64,000 nucleotides of DNA from Rhodocyclales bacterium. GTDB taxonomy: Bacteria; Pseudomonadota; Gammaproteobacteria; Burkholderiales; Rhodocyclaceae. The stretch is taken from assembly GCA_016235025.1 (NCBI GenBank), contig JACRMV010000001.1, positions 62,001-126,000 on the forward strand, written 5' to 3'. Within the stretch, counting starts at the first letter, position 1. Each line of letters opens with the position of its first letter. The position numbers and the translations under genes were made by a program. Under the pieces are notes generated by a model. That model had not been told where the DNA came from. It saw only the letters and a list, made by a program, of their open reading frames with translations, and made no database searches. Shown piece by piece: positions 37,853 to 47,820 of this stretch.

Positions 37853-38589
37853 TGATCGACGACCAGGAAAGTTTTTTCTCCCACCTGGTTGAACTGCGCG
37901 ACCGGCTGATCCGGATATTGATCGCGCTGGTCGTGGCTTTTGTGCCGCTGGCGTTCTTCGCCCGTGAACTCTATTCCATCCTCGCCGCGCCCTTGCTGGC
38001 GACCTTGCCGGCCGGAGGCACGATGATCGCGACCGATGTGGTCGGTGTTTTCATGGTGCCGATGAAAGTCGCCCTGATGGTGGCCTTCCTCGTGGTGCTG
38101 CCCTATATCCTGTACCAGATATGGGCTTTTGTCGCGCCCGGGCTGTATGCGCACGAGAGGCATCTGGCGCTGCCGCTTCTGGCTGCCTCGGTGCTGTTGT
38201 TTTTCACCGGCATGGCTTTCGCCTATTTTGCTTTCTTCCCGATGGTCTTCGGCTTCATGTCGAAGTTCGCACCGGCGGGCGTGACCTGGATGACGGATAT
38301 CGAGAAATACTTTTCCTTTGTCCTCACCATGTTCCTCGCGTTTGGCGCCACTTTCGAGGTGCCGGTGATCGTGATCGTACTGGTTCGGGTGGGTGTGGTC
38401 AGTGTGGCCACGTTGCGTGAATGGCGGCCTTACGTCATCGTCGGTGCTTTTGTCGTTGGCGCCATTTTTACGCCACCCGACGTCATTTCCCAATTCATGA
38501 TGGCCGTGCCGCTGTGGCTGCTCTATGAATTGGGAATGGTGCTGGCGAATTTCATTGGCCGCGCAGCGGCGCCCCAAGCTGCCGATTAA
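37852..38589 (+). CDS. tatC: Sec-independent translocase subunit TatC
   Basis: 245 residues with six predicted helices and the conserved SFFSHLVELRDRLIR start, PLLATLP and the YEKYFSF-like EKYFSFVLTMFLAFGATFEVPV block. TatC recognises twin-arginine signals with TatB. Its stop overlaps the convergent degQ stop by four bases. Confidence 0.96.
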   Translation: MIDDQESFFSHLVELRDRLIRILIALVVAFVPLAFFARELYSILAAPLLATLPAGGTMIATDVVGVFMVPMKVALMVAFLVVLPYILYQIWAFVAPGLYAHERHLALPLLAASVLLFFTGMAFAYFAFFPMVFGFMSKFAPAGVTWMTDIEKYFSFVLTMFLAFGATFEVPVIVIVLVRVGVVSVATLREWRPYVIVGAFVVGAIFTPPDVISQFMMAVPLWLLYELGMVLANFIGRAAAPQAAD

Positions 38590-39764
38590 CGCGCTTCTTC
38601 CGGTTGCGGCTTGGGTCGCCTGCCGATGACAACATCCGCAGCAAATTCCCGGCCCTCGCGTCGCAGCGTCAAGCGGGCGGGTTTACCCGGAGCCAATGCG
38701 GCGATCAGCGCCAGCATCGACTGGGCATCCTTCACCGGCTTCTCGGCAACACGCAGCAACACGTCGCCCGGCTTGATGCCCGCGTTGTCTGCCGGGCTGC
38801 CGCGCATGACCCCGGCTATCAGGGCGCCCTGGGTATCAGGCAGCTTGAATGATTCAGCCAGCTCGGGCGTGATTTCCTGCACTTCGACGCCAATCCAGCC
38901 ACGGGTCACCGCGCCGTTTTTCAGTATCTGGTCCATCACGTTTTTTGCCAGCGAGACCGGAATGGCGAAGCCGATGCCCATCGAGCCGCCGCTTTGTGAG
39001 TAAATCGCGGTGTTGATGCCGATCAGATAACCGTTGGTGTCGATCAGTGCGCCGCCAGAATTACCCGGATTGATCGCGGCGTCAGTCTGGATGAAGTTTT
39101 CGAAGGTATTGATGCCCAGATGCGAGCGCCCCAGCGCCGAGACGATGCCTGAGGTGACGGTTTGTCCGACGCCGAAAGGATTGCCGATGGCAAGCACGGT
39201 ATCGCCTACGCGCAGGCTGTCGCTGTTGCCAAAGGTGATCACCGGCAGTTTGTGGTCGGTGGCGATGCGCAGTACGGCCAGATCGGATTCAGGGTCGGAA
39301 CCGATGACGCGCGCTTTATATTTGTGACCATCGTTGCTGGCAACCTCGATCTCGTCGGCGCTTTCAATGACATGGTAATTGGTCAGGATGTAGCCGTCGG
39401 CCGAGACCACGACACCGCTGCCCAAGCCCGCGCGCCGTTGGGGCGCTGCGCCATACTGATCGCCAAAGAAATGGCGGAACAGCGGATCGTTGAGCAGTGG
39501 CGGGCGTGGCGCCTTGACCTCCTGGCTGGTATAGATAAACACCACGGCGGGAGATGCTTTTTGTGCCGCGTCGGCAAACGAGCCGGGGCGACGAACATCG
39601 CTGCCGGCTGGCGCTTCGACGATGGTTGCCGTGCTGCTGGTGATGGTGGTGGCTACCGGCCAGAAATTCAGCCACTCGGGTTTGAGTGTCTTGACGGCAA
39701 ACAGGAGGGCAACGCACAGTGTGACAGTTTGGGCAAAGGTGAGCCAAAGTCGGTGCATAATCAT
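38586..39764 (-). CDS. DegQ/DegS-type periplasmic serine protease
   Basis: 392 residues. An N-terminal signal or anchor (~8-26) precedes a trypsin-like domain with the triad His131 (TNYHVI), Asp161 (SDLAVL) and Ser236 (GNSGGAL). One PDZ domain follows (~285-380, [20 protein letters not shown]). A single PDZ and a retained N-terminal helix fit DegS-like or short DegQ-like proteases of envelope stress control. It faces tatC convergently and the Nif3 gene divergently. Confidence 0.92.
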   Translation of the reverse strand: MIMHRLWLTFAQTVTLCVALLFAVKTLKPEWLNFWPVATTITSSTATIVEAPAGSDVRRPGSFADAAQKASPAVVFIYTSQEVKAPRPPLLNDPLFRHFFGDQYGAAPQRRAGLGSGVVVSADGYILTNYHVIESADEIEVASNDGHKYKARVIGSDPESDLAVLRIATDHKLPVITFGNSDSLRVGDTVLAIGNPFGVGQTVTSGIVSALGRSHLGINTFENFIQTDAAINPGNSGGALIDTNGYLIGINTAIYSQSGGSMGIGFAIPVSLAKNVMDQILKNGAVTRGWIGVEVQEITPELAESFKLPDTQGALIAGVMRGSPADNAGIKPGDVLLRVAEKPVKDAQSMLALIAALAPGKPARLTLRREGREFAADVVIGRRPKPQPEEAR

Positions 39765-39792
39765 CGATCGGGTTCCACAGAGGATTAAAAGA

Positions 39793-40539
39793 ATGCAGCG
39801 CGAAGAATTACGGAGCTATCTGGACGTCTTGCTGGATGCGGCGCGCTTTCGCGATTATTGCCCAAACGGGTTGCAAGTGGAAGGGCGGGCCGAGATCCGG
39901 CGTGTGGTTTGCGGTGTCACCGCCAGCCAGGCGCTGGTTGATGCGGCTATTGAACGCCAGGCCGATGCCTTGCTGGTGCATCACGGCTGGTTCTGGAAAG
40001 GCGAGGATGGCCGCGTCAGCGGTTACCGCAAGCAGCGGCTGGCCAGCCTGCTGGCGCATGACATCAGTCTTTTCGCCTACCACCTGCCGCTCGATGCCCA
40101 CCCGACGCTGGGCAACAACGCGCAGCTCGCTCTGCGACTGGGCTGGCAGATCACCGGACGTTTTGCCGAGCAGGAGATCGGTTTCGTCGGCGTTCCGCCA
40201 GCACCGACTTTTGCGGGTGAGCTGGCCTTGCAGGTCGAGATGCAGTTGGGGCGAAAACCTTTGCTGGTAGGCGCACCTGCCCGCGAAGTGAAGCGCATCG
40301 CCTGGTGCAGCGGCGGTGCGCAGAGTTATTTCGAGGACGCGCTGGCCACCGGCGCCGATATTTTTGTATCCGGTGAAATATCCGAGCAGACCGTACATCT
40401 GGCCCGAGAAACCGGCATGGCCTACCTTGCCGCCGGACACCATGCCACCGAACGCTATGGTGTTATGGCCCTCGGCGCACATGTGCAGCAGACCTGCGGC
40501 ATCGAATGCATGTTCGTCGATATCGACAACCCGGTTTAA
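39793..40539 (+). CDS. Nif3-like dinuclear metal centre protein
   Basis: 248 residues from the ATG at 39793 (the ORF-track N-terminus is a frame extension). Metal ligands lie in [33 protein letters not shown] and [11 protein letters not shown]. The NIF3/YbgI family (DUF34) has a dimetal site; its role is linked to GTP cyclohydrolase I-like activity or metal insertion in some species. Residues VPPAPTFAG near 135 derive from a repeat copy, in frame. Confidence 0.9.
   Translation: MQREELRSYLDVLLDAARFRDYCPNGLQVEGRAEIRRVVCGVTASQALVDAAIERQADALLVHHGWFWKGEDGRVSGYRKQRLASLLAHDISLFAYHLPLDAHPTLGNNAQLALRLGWQITGRFAEQEIGFVGVPPAPTFAGELALQVEMQLGRKPLLVGAPAREVKRIAWCSGGAQSYFEDALATGADIFVSGEISEQTVHLARETGMAYLAAGHHATERYGVMALGAHVQQTCGIECMFVDIDNPV
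40191..40213 (-). repeat. Dispersed short repeat, copy 7 (inside Nif3-like gene)
   Basis: The minus strand reads GCAAAAGTCGGTGCTGGCGG followed by AACG, one mismatch in the core. It encodes VPPAPTF in the host gene. Confidence 0.6.
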
Positions 40540-40546
40540 GCCTCCC

Positions 40547-41056
40547 TTATTGCAGCCGGAAACTGACGGGTAGCAGGGTTTGACGAGGATTGCCGGGCAG
40601 CGCTCCAATATGGCCGGCGGCGGCCAGGGCCGCCTGGTCGAGCAGCGGATGGCCGGAACTCCTGGCAATTTCCATCGTGATGATGCGGCCGTCATCGGCC
40701 AGCGTCAGCAGCAGCACGACTTCACCCTCGAGTCCGGCGGCGATGGCTTCCGGTGGATAAAAAAGATGTTTCGACAACGCGCTCTGCGCCCGCTGCAACG
40801 CGACGCCACGCATTTTTTTCGGCGCCGCCACCGCGGCTGGCGTGGACGATGCCGACGTTGCGGGAGCCACCGCATCCGCTGGCTGTGCTTCGGTACTCAC
40901 AGCATCGATCGGCGAGGCCGGTAGCGCAGGTGGCAGGAGGCGGGCTTCGAGGCGGGGCTGGCGCGGGGGTGGCGTCCGGCCGGCGAGCCACGCCGGAGCG
41001 AAGATAAATGCAAAATGCAAAAAGAGACTGGTCAGCAGGGCGAAATGAAGCGGCAT
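40547..41056 (-). CDS. TonB-like energy transducer
   Basis: 169 residues. One N-terminal membrane helix (LLTSLFLHFAFIFAPAWLA) leads to a Pro/Ala-rich periplasmic linker and a TonB C-terminal domain (YPPEAIAAGLEGEVVLLLTLADDGRI, SSGHPLLDQAALAAA). It would pass proton-motive energy to outer-membrane receptors. No exbBD or receptor gene is adjacent. Confidence 0.85.
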   Translation of the reverse strand: MPLHFALLTSLFLHFAFIFAPAWLAGRTPPPRQPRLEARLLPPALPASPIDAVSTEAQPADAVAPATSASSTPAAVAAPKKMRGVALQRAQSALSKHLFYPPEAIAAGLEGEVVLLLTLADDGRIITMEIARSSGHPLLDQAALAAAGHIGALPGNPRQTLLPVSFRLQ

Positions 41057-41106
41057 TGCGCCAATTTTAAGAGACTCGGCTGTGAAACGCTCTTTATAAT
41101 TCGCGC

Positions 41107-42207
41107 ATGAAAACTCTTTGCGCCCTGTTGCTTGTCATTGGCTCTCTTGCCCTGCCGGCTGTGGCTGCCGGATTGCCGGATCGGATCACCTTTTCCGTTG
41201 CCCTTGAGCGCGGCGATCTGCCTCTGGCGCGGCAATGGCTGGATGCCGGCTTGCCGCCTGACTTCGAAGGCAGCGTGATTGGCAGCGGACTGATGATCGG
41301 CGCCTGGGAAGGCAGTATTCCAATGATGGAGCTGTTCCTGGCGCACGGCGCGGATGTCAATCGGGCCAATGCCCTTGGCGAGACAGCGCTGTTACATGCG
41401 GCGTGGAAAGGACACCTTGAAGCCGTGCGCTGGTTGCTCGCGCATGGCGCGCAGGCCAATCGTCCCGGCAAGCAATGGACGGCGCTGCACTATGCCGCTT
41501 TTGCCGGTCATGCGGCGGTCGTGCGCGTCTTGCTGGAGCAGGGCGCCAATGTCGATGCGCTGTCGCCGAACGGTTCGACGCCGCTGATGATGACGGCCCG
41601 TGAAGGGCATGCCGGAATTGCGACGCAGCTGCTGGCCGCCGGCGCCCGGCGCGATATTGTCAATGACAATGGCGAGAACGCGGTGCATTGGGCGATGCGC
41701 AACAACAATCTGATCATGGCCCGCGAGATTGCCGGAAGCGAAGATTTTGCCCTTCTGGCGGCGAAGCCGGCGGCTTCCTGGGGGCGCGCGGTGCGTTCGC
41801 AGCCGGTGCCGGATCGCGCCGACATGCTGCTGGCGCAGGCGCGCAAGATGGAAGCGGCCGGAAACCGTCCGTCCGCCCTGAAGCTGTATCGCGCCGCGCT
41901 GGCGGTATTGCGCGCATCGTCGGGGCCGAGTGCATCCGCCGGACAGCGGCCGGCGACAGGCTTGGTAATCTCGGCGCAGCGCGCTGCGCCGGAGCGGCAA
42001 ACAGCGGGCTTGCGCTATGCGACCCCGGCCAGTGGTGCGGGTACGGCAAAAGCCGGCGCGGGCGAGACGGCGGCAAGCGATGACGCAGTCGAGGCGCTCC
42101 TGCACCGCGCCCGTGAATTCAGCACGGCGGGAAACCGCGCGGCAGCCCTTGGCGCCTATCGGCAGGCAGCCGCCCTGCTGCGCGGCCAGGCGCCGGTTCA
42201 TCCTTGA
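41107..42207 (+). CDS. Secreted ankyrin-repeat protein
   Basis: 366 residues with a signal peptide (LCALLLVIGSLALPAVAA). About five ankyrin repeats span ~45-205 (FLAHGADVNRANALGETALLHAAWKG; ANVDALSPNGSTPLMMTAREG). A C-terminal Ala-rich part (~230-360) has two similar MLLAQARKMEAAGNRPSALKLYRAAL / LLHRAREFSTAGNRAAALGAYRQAA segments, TPR-like. It is probably periplasmic with a protein-binding role. A perfect TATAAT ends six bases before the ATG, which would make the transcript nearly leaderless if used. Confidence 0.85.
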   Translation: MKTLCALLLVIGSLALPAVAAGLPDRITFSVALERGDLPLARQWLDAGLPPDFEGSVIGSGLMIGAWEGSIPMMELFLAHGADVNRANALGETALLHAAWKGHLEAVRWLLAHGAQANRPGKQWTALHYAAFAGHAAVVRVLLEQGANVDALSPNGSTPLMMTAREGHAGIATQLLAAGARRDIVNDNGENAVHWAMRNNNLIMAREIAGSEDFALLAAKPAASWGRAVRSQPVPDRADMLLAQARKMEAAGNRPSALKLYRAALAVLRASSGPSASAGQRPATGLVISAQRAAPERQTAGLRYATPASGAGTAKAGAGETAASDDAVEALLHRAREFSTAGNRAAALGAYRQAAALLRGQAPVHP

Positions 42208-42265
42208 GTCGGTAGCGAGCAGGTTTGCTCTGGAAATCCCGGTAAGCCGAAGTCAAGCAGGCGGT

Positions 42266-42847
42266 TTATTTTTTCAGCCGGCTGGCAAAGGCCTGGCGCA
42301 GCTTGATAACTTTGGGGTGCGTGACGATCTGGCAATAAGGCTGCTCGGGATGTTTCGCAAAATAGTCGCGATGGTAATTCTCGGCTGGCCAGAAAGTCGG
42401 CGCTGGCAAGACGGCGGTAACGATGGGGTCAGGCCAGATATGGGCGGCTGTGAGCTCGGCAATCAACGCTTTTGCGATGGCTTCCTGCCGGCTGTCATGG
42501 GTAAAGATTACGGAGCGGTATTGGGTGCCGACATCGTTCCCCTGCCGATTGAGTGTGGTCGGGTCATGGATGGTGAAAAAGGCTTCGAGCACGGTGCGGT
42601 AGTCGATCACGGCCGGGTCGAAGCGCGCCTGGATGACTTCGGCATGTCCGGTCTCGCCGCTGCATACACTGTCGTAGTCCGGATTATCCACATGCCCTCC
42701 GGTGTAGCCGGGGAGAATGGAATGGATGCCCGCCAGTTGCGTCAGCGCGCCCTCCAGACACCAGAAGCAGCCGCCGCCGAGGGTGGCTATCTCATTTTCT
42801 GGCGTATTTCCCTGACGCTGATGGGGCTGCGTGGCTTCGTTGGTCAT
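42266..42847 (-). CDS. msrA: Peptide methionine sulfoxide reductase A
   Basis: 193 residues from the ATG at 42847, which has GAGGGAG nine bases upstream. The catalytic motif GGGCFWCLEG has Cys27; GYTGGHVDNPDYDSVCSGETGHAE and FFTIHDPTTLNRQGNDVGTQYRS are typical. It repairs S-methionine sulfoxide. The segment LPAPTFWPAENYH is where a repeat copy lies; the following FWPAE is family-conserved, so part of the similarity may be native. Confidence 0.96.
   Translation of the reverse strand: MTNEATQPHQRQGNTPENEIATLGGGCFWCLEGALTQLAGIHSILPGYTGGHVDNPDYDSVCSGETGHAEVIQARFDPAVIDYRTVLEAFFTIHDPTTLNRQGNDVGTQYRSVIFTHDSRQEAIAKALIAELTAAHIWPDPIVTAVLPAPTFWPAENYHRDYFAKHPEQPYCQIVTHPKVIKLRQAFASRLKK
42391..42417 (+). 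repeat. Dispersed short repeat, copy 8 (in msrA)
   Basis: AGAAAGTCGGCGCTGGCAAG followed by ACGGCGG. On the minus strand it is read as VLPAPTF within MsrA. Confidence 0.6.
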
Positions 42848-43031
42848 GATATGCGCTCCCTCGTAGTTGGGGTTGATAGGCCCGAGCAAATGATAGCACT
42901 TGAGGTGCGGTATCCGTTTCTATTCGCATCTGGAGCGCCTGCTGTGTTAATATTCTGCGCCGCAACAATTCTCTTCTTATATGCAGAGCGTCGTTCAGCG
43001 TTGTCCCATAGCCTTGCAACTACCTGACTTC

Positions 43032-43592
43032 ATGCCCTTACCTGTCGCCACTATTTTCCGCACACGGGTTCATACCCGGCAGATCGTCGTTGATGGATGG
43101 CGGCGCGATGATGGCCTGTGGGACATGGAAGCACGTTTGACGGATCGGAAAGATCATGACTATCCGCTGGCTTCCGGTCTACGCCGCAAGGGCGAGGCGC
43201 TTCATGACATGCGGGTGCGCATTACGATCGATCGCAGCATGGCCATTCACGACGCTGTCGTTTGTTCCGATGCCGTGCCCTATCCCGGGGGTTGCGATAC
43301 CATCGCCCCGGTTTATCGGCAACTGATTGGCATGAACTTGTTCGATGGGTTTCGCCGCAGGGTGAAAGATACCTTTGAATCCGTGCGTGGCTGTTCCCAT
43401 ATTACCGAGCTGCTCAATTTGCTGCCGACGGCGGCTATTCAGACGCTGGCCAGCGACATGAGTGATACCGAGGGTCATGTGTCAGGCGAGCAGCCATTTC
43501 AACTTGACAAGTGCCATGCACTGGCCACGACTTCGGAGACTGTGCGGCGTTACTATCCGCGCTGGTTCCGCAACACCAAGACCGGTGCCTGA
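43032..43592 (+). CDS. DUF2889 family protein
   Basis: 186 residues from the ATG at 43032. The pattern HTRQIVVDGWRRDDGLWDMEARLTDRKDHDY, then MRVRITIDRSMAIHDAVVCSDAVPYPGGCDTIAP and GCSHITELL, is the DUF2889 signature. No function is established. Conserved His and Cys residues suggest a metal site, which is inference. Confidence 0.82.
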   Translation: MPLPVATIFRTRVHTRQIVVDGWRRDDGLWDMEARLTDRKDHDYPLASGLRRKGEALHDMRVRITIDRSMAIHDAVVCSDAVPYPGGCDTIAPVYRQLIGMNLFDGFRRRVKDTFESVRGCSHITELLNLLPTAAIQTLASDMSDTEGHVSGEQPFQLDKCHALATTSETVRRYYPRWFRNTKTGA

Positions 43593-43647
43593 AGCATCAG
43601 CCACAGGCCGGCTCTAATCAACCGAGTACCAACAACAAGGAAGATGC

Positions 43648-44808
<1,161 letters not shown>

Positions 44809-44819
44809 GGAATAGAACC

Positions 44820-45713
44820 ATGTCCATTCTGATCAACAAAGACACCAAGGTCATCACCCAGGGCATCACTGGCAAGACGGGCCAGTTCCATACCGAAAAA
44901 TGCCAGGAGTACGCCAACGGCAAGAACTGTTTCGTCGCCGGCGTCAATCCGAAGAAGGCCGGCGAAAAGATTTTTGACATCCCGATTTACGGTTCGGTGA
45001 AAGAAGCCAAATCCGAAACGGGTGCTACGGTCTCCGTCATCTATGTGCCTCCCGCCGGCGCTGCCGCTGCGATCTGGGAAGCCTGCGAGGCTGATCTGGA
45101 CCTGGCGATCTGCATCACCGAAGGCATTCCGGTGCGCGATATGCTGATCGTGCGCAACAAGATGAAGCAGAAGGTCGCCGCCGGCGGCAAGGAAACCTTG
45201 CTGCTCGGCCCCAACTGCCCCGGCCTGATCACGCCCGATGAAATCAAGATCGGCATCATGCCGGGACATATCCATCGCAAGGGCCGCATCGGCGTCGTTT
45301 CCCGCTCCGGCACGCTGACGTACGAAGCGGTTGCCCAGCTTACCGAAATCGGCCTCGGCCAGTCGTCGGCGGTCGGTATCGGCGGCGACCCGATCAACGG
45401 TCTGAAGCATATCGACATCATGCGTGCCTTCAACGACGATCCCGATACCGATGCCGTCATCATGATCGGTGAAATCGGCGGCCCGGACGAAGCCGAAGCC
45501 GCGCTGTGGTGCAAGGCCAACATGAAGAAACCGATCGTTGGCTTCATCGCCGGTGTCACCGCTCCGGCCGGCAAACGCATGGGCCACGCCGGCGCGCTGA
45601 TTTCCGGCGGCGCCGATACGGCCGATGCCAAGCTCGCGATCATGGAAGAGTGCGGCTTCACGGTAACACGCAACCCGTCGGAAATGGCCAGGCTGCTCAA
45701 GGCGTTGCTGTAA
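44820..45713 (+). CDS. sucD: Succinyl-CoA synthetase alpha subunit
   Basis: 297 residues with a CoA-binding Rossmann domain (SILINKDTKVITQGITGKTGQFHTE) and the phosphohistidine region (GHAGALISGGADTADAKLAIMEECG), with the active His in GHAGA. It lies 11 bases after sucC. A repeat copy and a strong terminator follow. Confidence 0.98.
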   Translation: MSILINKDTKVITQGITGKTGQFHTEKCQEYANGKNCFVAGVNPKKAGEKIFDIPIYGSVKEAKSETGATVSVIYVPPAGAAAAIWEACEADLDLAICITEGIPVRDMLIVRNKMKQKVAAGGKETLLLGPNCPGLITPDEIKIGIMPGHIHRKGRIGVVSRSGTLTYEAVAQLTEIGLGQSSAVGIGGDPINGLKHIDIMRAFNDDPDTDAVIMIGEIGGPDEAEAALWCKANMKKPIVGFIAGVTAPAGKRMGHAGALISGGADTADAKLAIMEECGFTVTRNPSEMARLLKALL

Positions 45714-45717
45714 GCGT

Positions 45718-45750
45718 AGAAAGTCGGCGCCGGCGACACGCCGGCTGTCC
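45718..45750 (+). repeat. Dispersed short repeat, copy 9 (intergenic, perfect hairpin)
   Basis: AGAAAGTCGGCGCCGGCGAC followed by ACGCCGGCTGTCC. GCCGGCG and CGCCGGC form a perfect 7-bp stem with an ACA loop, so this copy looks like a REP-type palindrome. It lies four bases after sucD and just before the terminator. Confidence 0.75.
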
Positions 45751-45753
45751 TGG

Positions 45754-45790
45754 AAAAAGCCGCTCCGACGCAGGTTGGAGCGGCTTTTTT
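45754..45790 (+). terminator. Rho-independent terminator after sucCD
   Basis: AAAGCCGCTCC and GGAGCGGCTTT pair over 11 bases around a 10-base loop, followed by TTT. It ends the sucCD transcript. Confidence 0.9.
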
Positions 45791-45997
45791 CGTTTGACTG
45801 GACGTCATTGGCCAGTCAATTTTCACCGAATGCCGTGAAAGTGATTGACGGAGTTGATGCCGGACTGTAAGAATTGCGCCCATCGCCTTGTTTTGTAGCA
45901 GGCTCTTTGGCCGGCGACGTCGTTTTCCTTCCTCTGTTGCCTTGTTTTTCTGTGTCAGGGCAATGCCTGATCTGTTCGGTAAGTTTGCGGGAAATTG

Positions 45998-46822
45998 ATG
46001 ATGGAATTAACTTCAGCGCTGGAAATTGTTACCCGGACCGACCCGGGCATGGTGCGTTCCAACAATGAAGACTCCGTCATGGCCAATGCCGCCTGCGGAC
46101 TGGTTGTTCTGGCGGATGGCATGGGGGGGTACAACGCCGGCGAGGTGGCAAGCGGCATGGCAACGGCATTGCTCGGCACGGCGCTGGAGAAGGCGCTGAC
46201 CGCACCGGACGGGAAAGGAATGGGCGCCTCAAACCGGCCCTGGCTACACGCCCTGCTGGAGCGTGAGATTGCGCAAGCCAATGGCGCTATTTATCGGGCC
46301 GCACAGAGTCAGGCGCAGTATGCCGGGATGGGCACCACGCTGGTGATTGGCGCATTCCACGATAATCGGTTGACGGTGGCCCATATCGGCGACTCGCGTC
46401 TGTACCGTTTGCGCGGCGATGATTTCCAGCCGATCACGCGCGACCACTCGCTGCTCCAGGAGCAGATTGACAGCGGCCTGCTGACGCGCGAACAGGCGCG
46501 GCATTCGCAGAACAAGAATCTGGTCACCCGCGCGGTTGGCATCGATCCTGAGGTGCAAGCCGAGATACATGACTACGAGGTGTTGCCGGGAGATATCTAT
46601 CTGTTTTGTTCGGATGGCCTGAACGACATGGTTGCAGATGATGAAATCGCCATGACCCTGAGGTTGCTGGCAGCGAATCTCGATCTGTGTGCCACGCAGT
46701 TGATACAAATGGCGAACGATAATGGCGGTCGCGACAATGTTTCCGTGGCGTTGGTCAAAGTCAAAAGCGGGTATCAGGAAGCGCATGGCTGGTGGCAGCG
46801 GTTTCTGGCGTGGTTCAAATGA
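45998..46822 (+). CDS. PP2C-family serine/threonine phosphatase
   Basis: 274 residues. Metal-binding and catalytic motifs are VRSNNEDSV, LADGMGGYNAGEVAS, HIGDSRLYRLR, FCSDGLNDMV and GGRDNVSVALVKV. The protein is soluble apart from a Trp-rich C-terminus (WWQRFLAWF). PP2C and FHA genes often occur together with Ser/Thr kinases in secretion or pilus control; no kinase gene is seen here. An FHA gene follows 34 bases later, and they are probably co-transcribed. Confidence 0.93.
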   Translation: MMELTSALEIVTRTDPGMVRSNNEDSVMANAACGLVVLADGMGGYNAGEVASGMATALLGTALEKALTAPDGKGMGASNRPWLHALLEREIAQANGAIYRAAQSQAQYAGMGTTLVIGAFHDNRLTVAHIGDSRLYRLRGDDFQPITRDHSLLQEQIDSGLLTREQARHSQNKNLVTRAVGIDPEVQAEIHDYEVLPGDIYLFCSDGLNDMVADDEIAMTLRLLAANLDLCATQLIQMANDNGGRDNVSVALVKVKSGYQEAHGWWQRFLAWFK

Positions 46823-46856
46823 TCCAGCGTAGTGATTTGTCCTGAAGGAAGAAAAA

Positions 46857-47624
46857 ATGGCCAAGCTCATACTCAGTATTGAAGGTATGGTTCTCAAGGA
46901 AATTCCCCTGACGAAGGAACGCATCACGATCGGCCGCAAGCCGACTAATGATGTTCAGATTGACAATCTGGCCATTTCCGGCGAGCACGCCGTGATCATC
47001 TCCATTCTTAACGATGCGTTTCTTGAGGACCTGCACAGCACCAACGGCACCTTCGTCAATGGCCAGCCGGTCAGCAAGCACTTTCTGCAGAATGGCGACA
47101 ACATAGAGCTTGGAAAATATTGCCTGAAATACCTGAGCGAGGCGGTGCAACCCGCTGGCGGGCAGGATTTTGAGAAAACCATGATCCTGCGGCCGGGAAT
47201 GCTGGCGCCGCCAGCCCCTGTGGAGCCGTCCTCCGGGACGGCGATGCCCGTGCCGGGCACAACGCCCATGCCCCCGGCGCCGGCTCGCCCCGTTGCTGTT
47301 GCGGGCCCGATTGCAATTCCTCCGGCGGCAACTCCTCCGGTAAGCGCTCCTGCCGTGTTGCCCTTGGGCGTCATCCAGATACTTTCGGGGGCGAATGCAG
47401 GCAAGCAGCTCGAGTTGACCAAGACGCTGACTACCCTGGGCAAGCCTGGCGTGCTGGTGGTGGCGATTGCGCGTCGTCCCCGCGGGTATTTCATCACGTA
47501 TGTCGAAGGCAGCAGTTTCCCTGCGGTCAATGGGAAGTCGATCGGTACTGCGGCGTATCCCTTGAGCGATCACGATGTAATTGAACTGACAGGAACCCGG
47601 ATGGAGTTTTTTCTGAGAGCCTGA
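46857..47624 (+). CDS. FHA-domain protein
   Basis: 255 residues. The N-terminal FHA domain (~20-95) has ITIGRKPTNDVQI, ISGEHAVI and LEDLHSTNGTFVNGQPV, the phosphothreonine-binding residues. A Pro/Ala linker (~115-165) follows, then a second, weaker FHA-like region (~170-255) ending in NGKSIGTAAYPLSDHDVIEL. It probably reads a phosphorylation state set against the adjacent PP2C. Confidence 0.9.
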   Translation: MAKLILSIEGMVLKEIPLTKERITIGRKPTNDVQIDNLAISGEHAVIISILNDAFLEDLHSTNGTFVNGQPVSKHFLQNGDNIELGKYCLKYLSEAVQPAGGQDFEKTMILRPGMLAPPAPVEPSSGTAMPVPGTTPMPPAPARPVAVAGPIAIPPAATPPVSAPAVLPLGVIQILSGANAGKQLELTKTLTTLGKPGVLVVAIARRPRGYFITYVEGSSFPAVNGKSIGTAAYPLSDHDVIELTGTRMEFFLRA

Positions 47625-47721
47625 GGTGTCGCGCCTGTCCGGGCGAGTCCGCGACCAACCGCTTTCTTCGGGTTAGCCATTGCGGAGCGCCGCGCAAGAC
47701 CACATAACAATGGGAATTTCG

Positions 47722-47820
47722 ATGAAGCTGGATAAGTTGGACGCAGGCGCGGCCTTTGCTGAAGGCGTGCGGGTTGCTGATACAGTGCGCAATGCCAAAC
47801 CCATGGAGTCAGTCAGATGA
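47722..47820 (+). CDS. Small ORF ahead of the GAF-ATPase gene
   Basis: ATG at 47722 with GGGAA five bases upstream gives 32 residues (MKLDKLDAGAAFAEG..). Its TGA overlaps the ATG of the ATPase gene (ATGA), a coupling typical of real operon genes. It is too short for the ORF track and matches no family I know. It may be a leader ORF only. Confidence 0.35.
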   Translation: MKLDKLDAGAAFAEGVRVADTVRNAKPMESVR

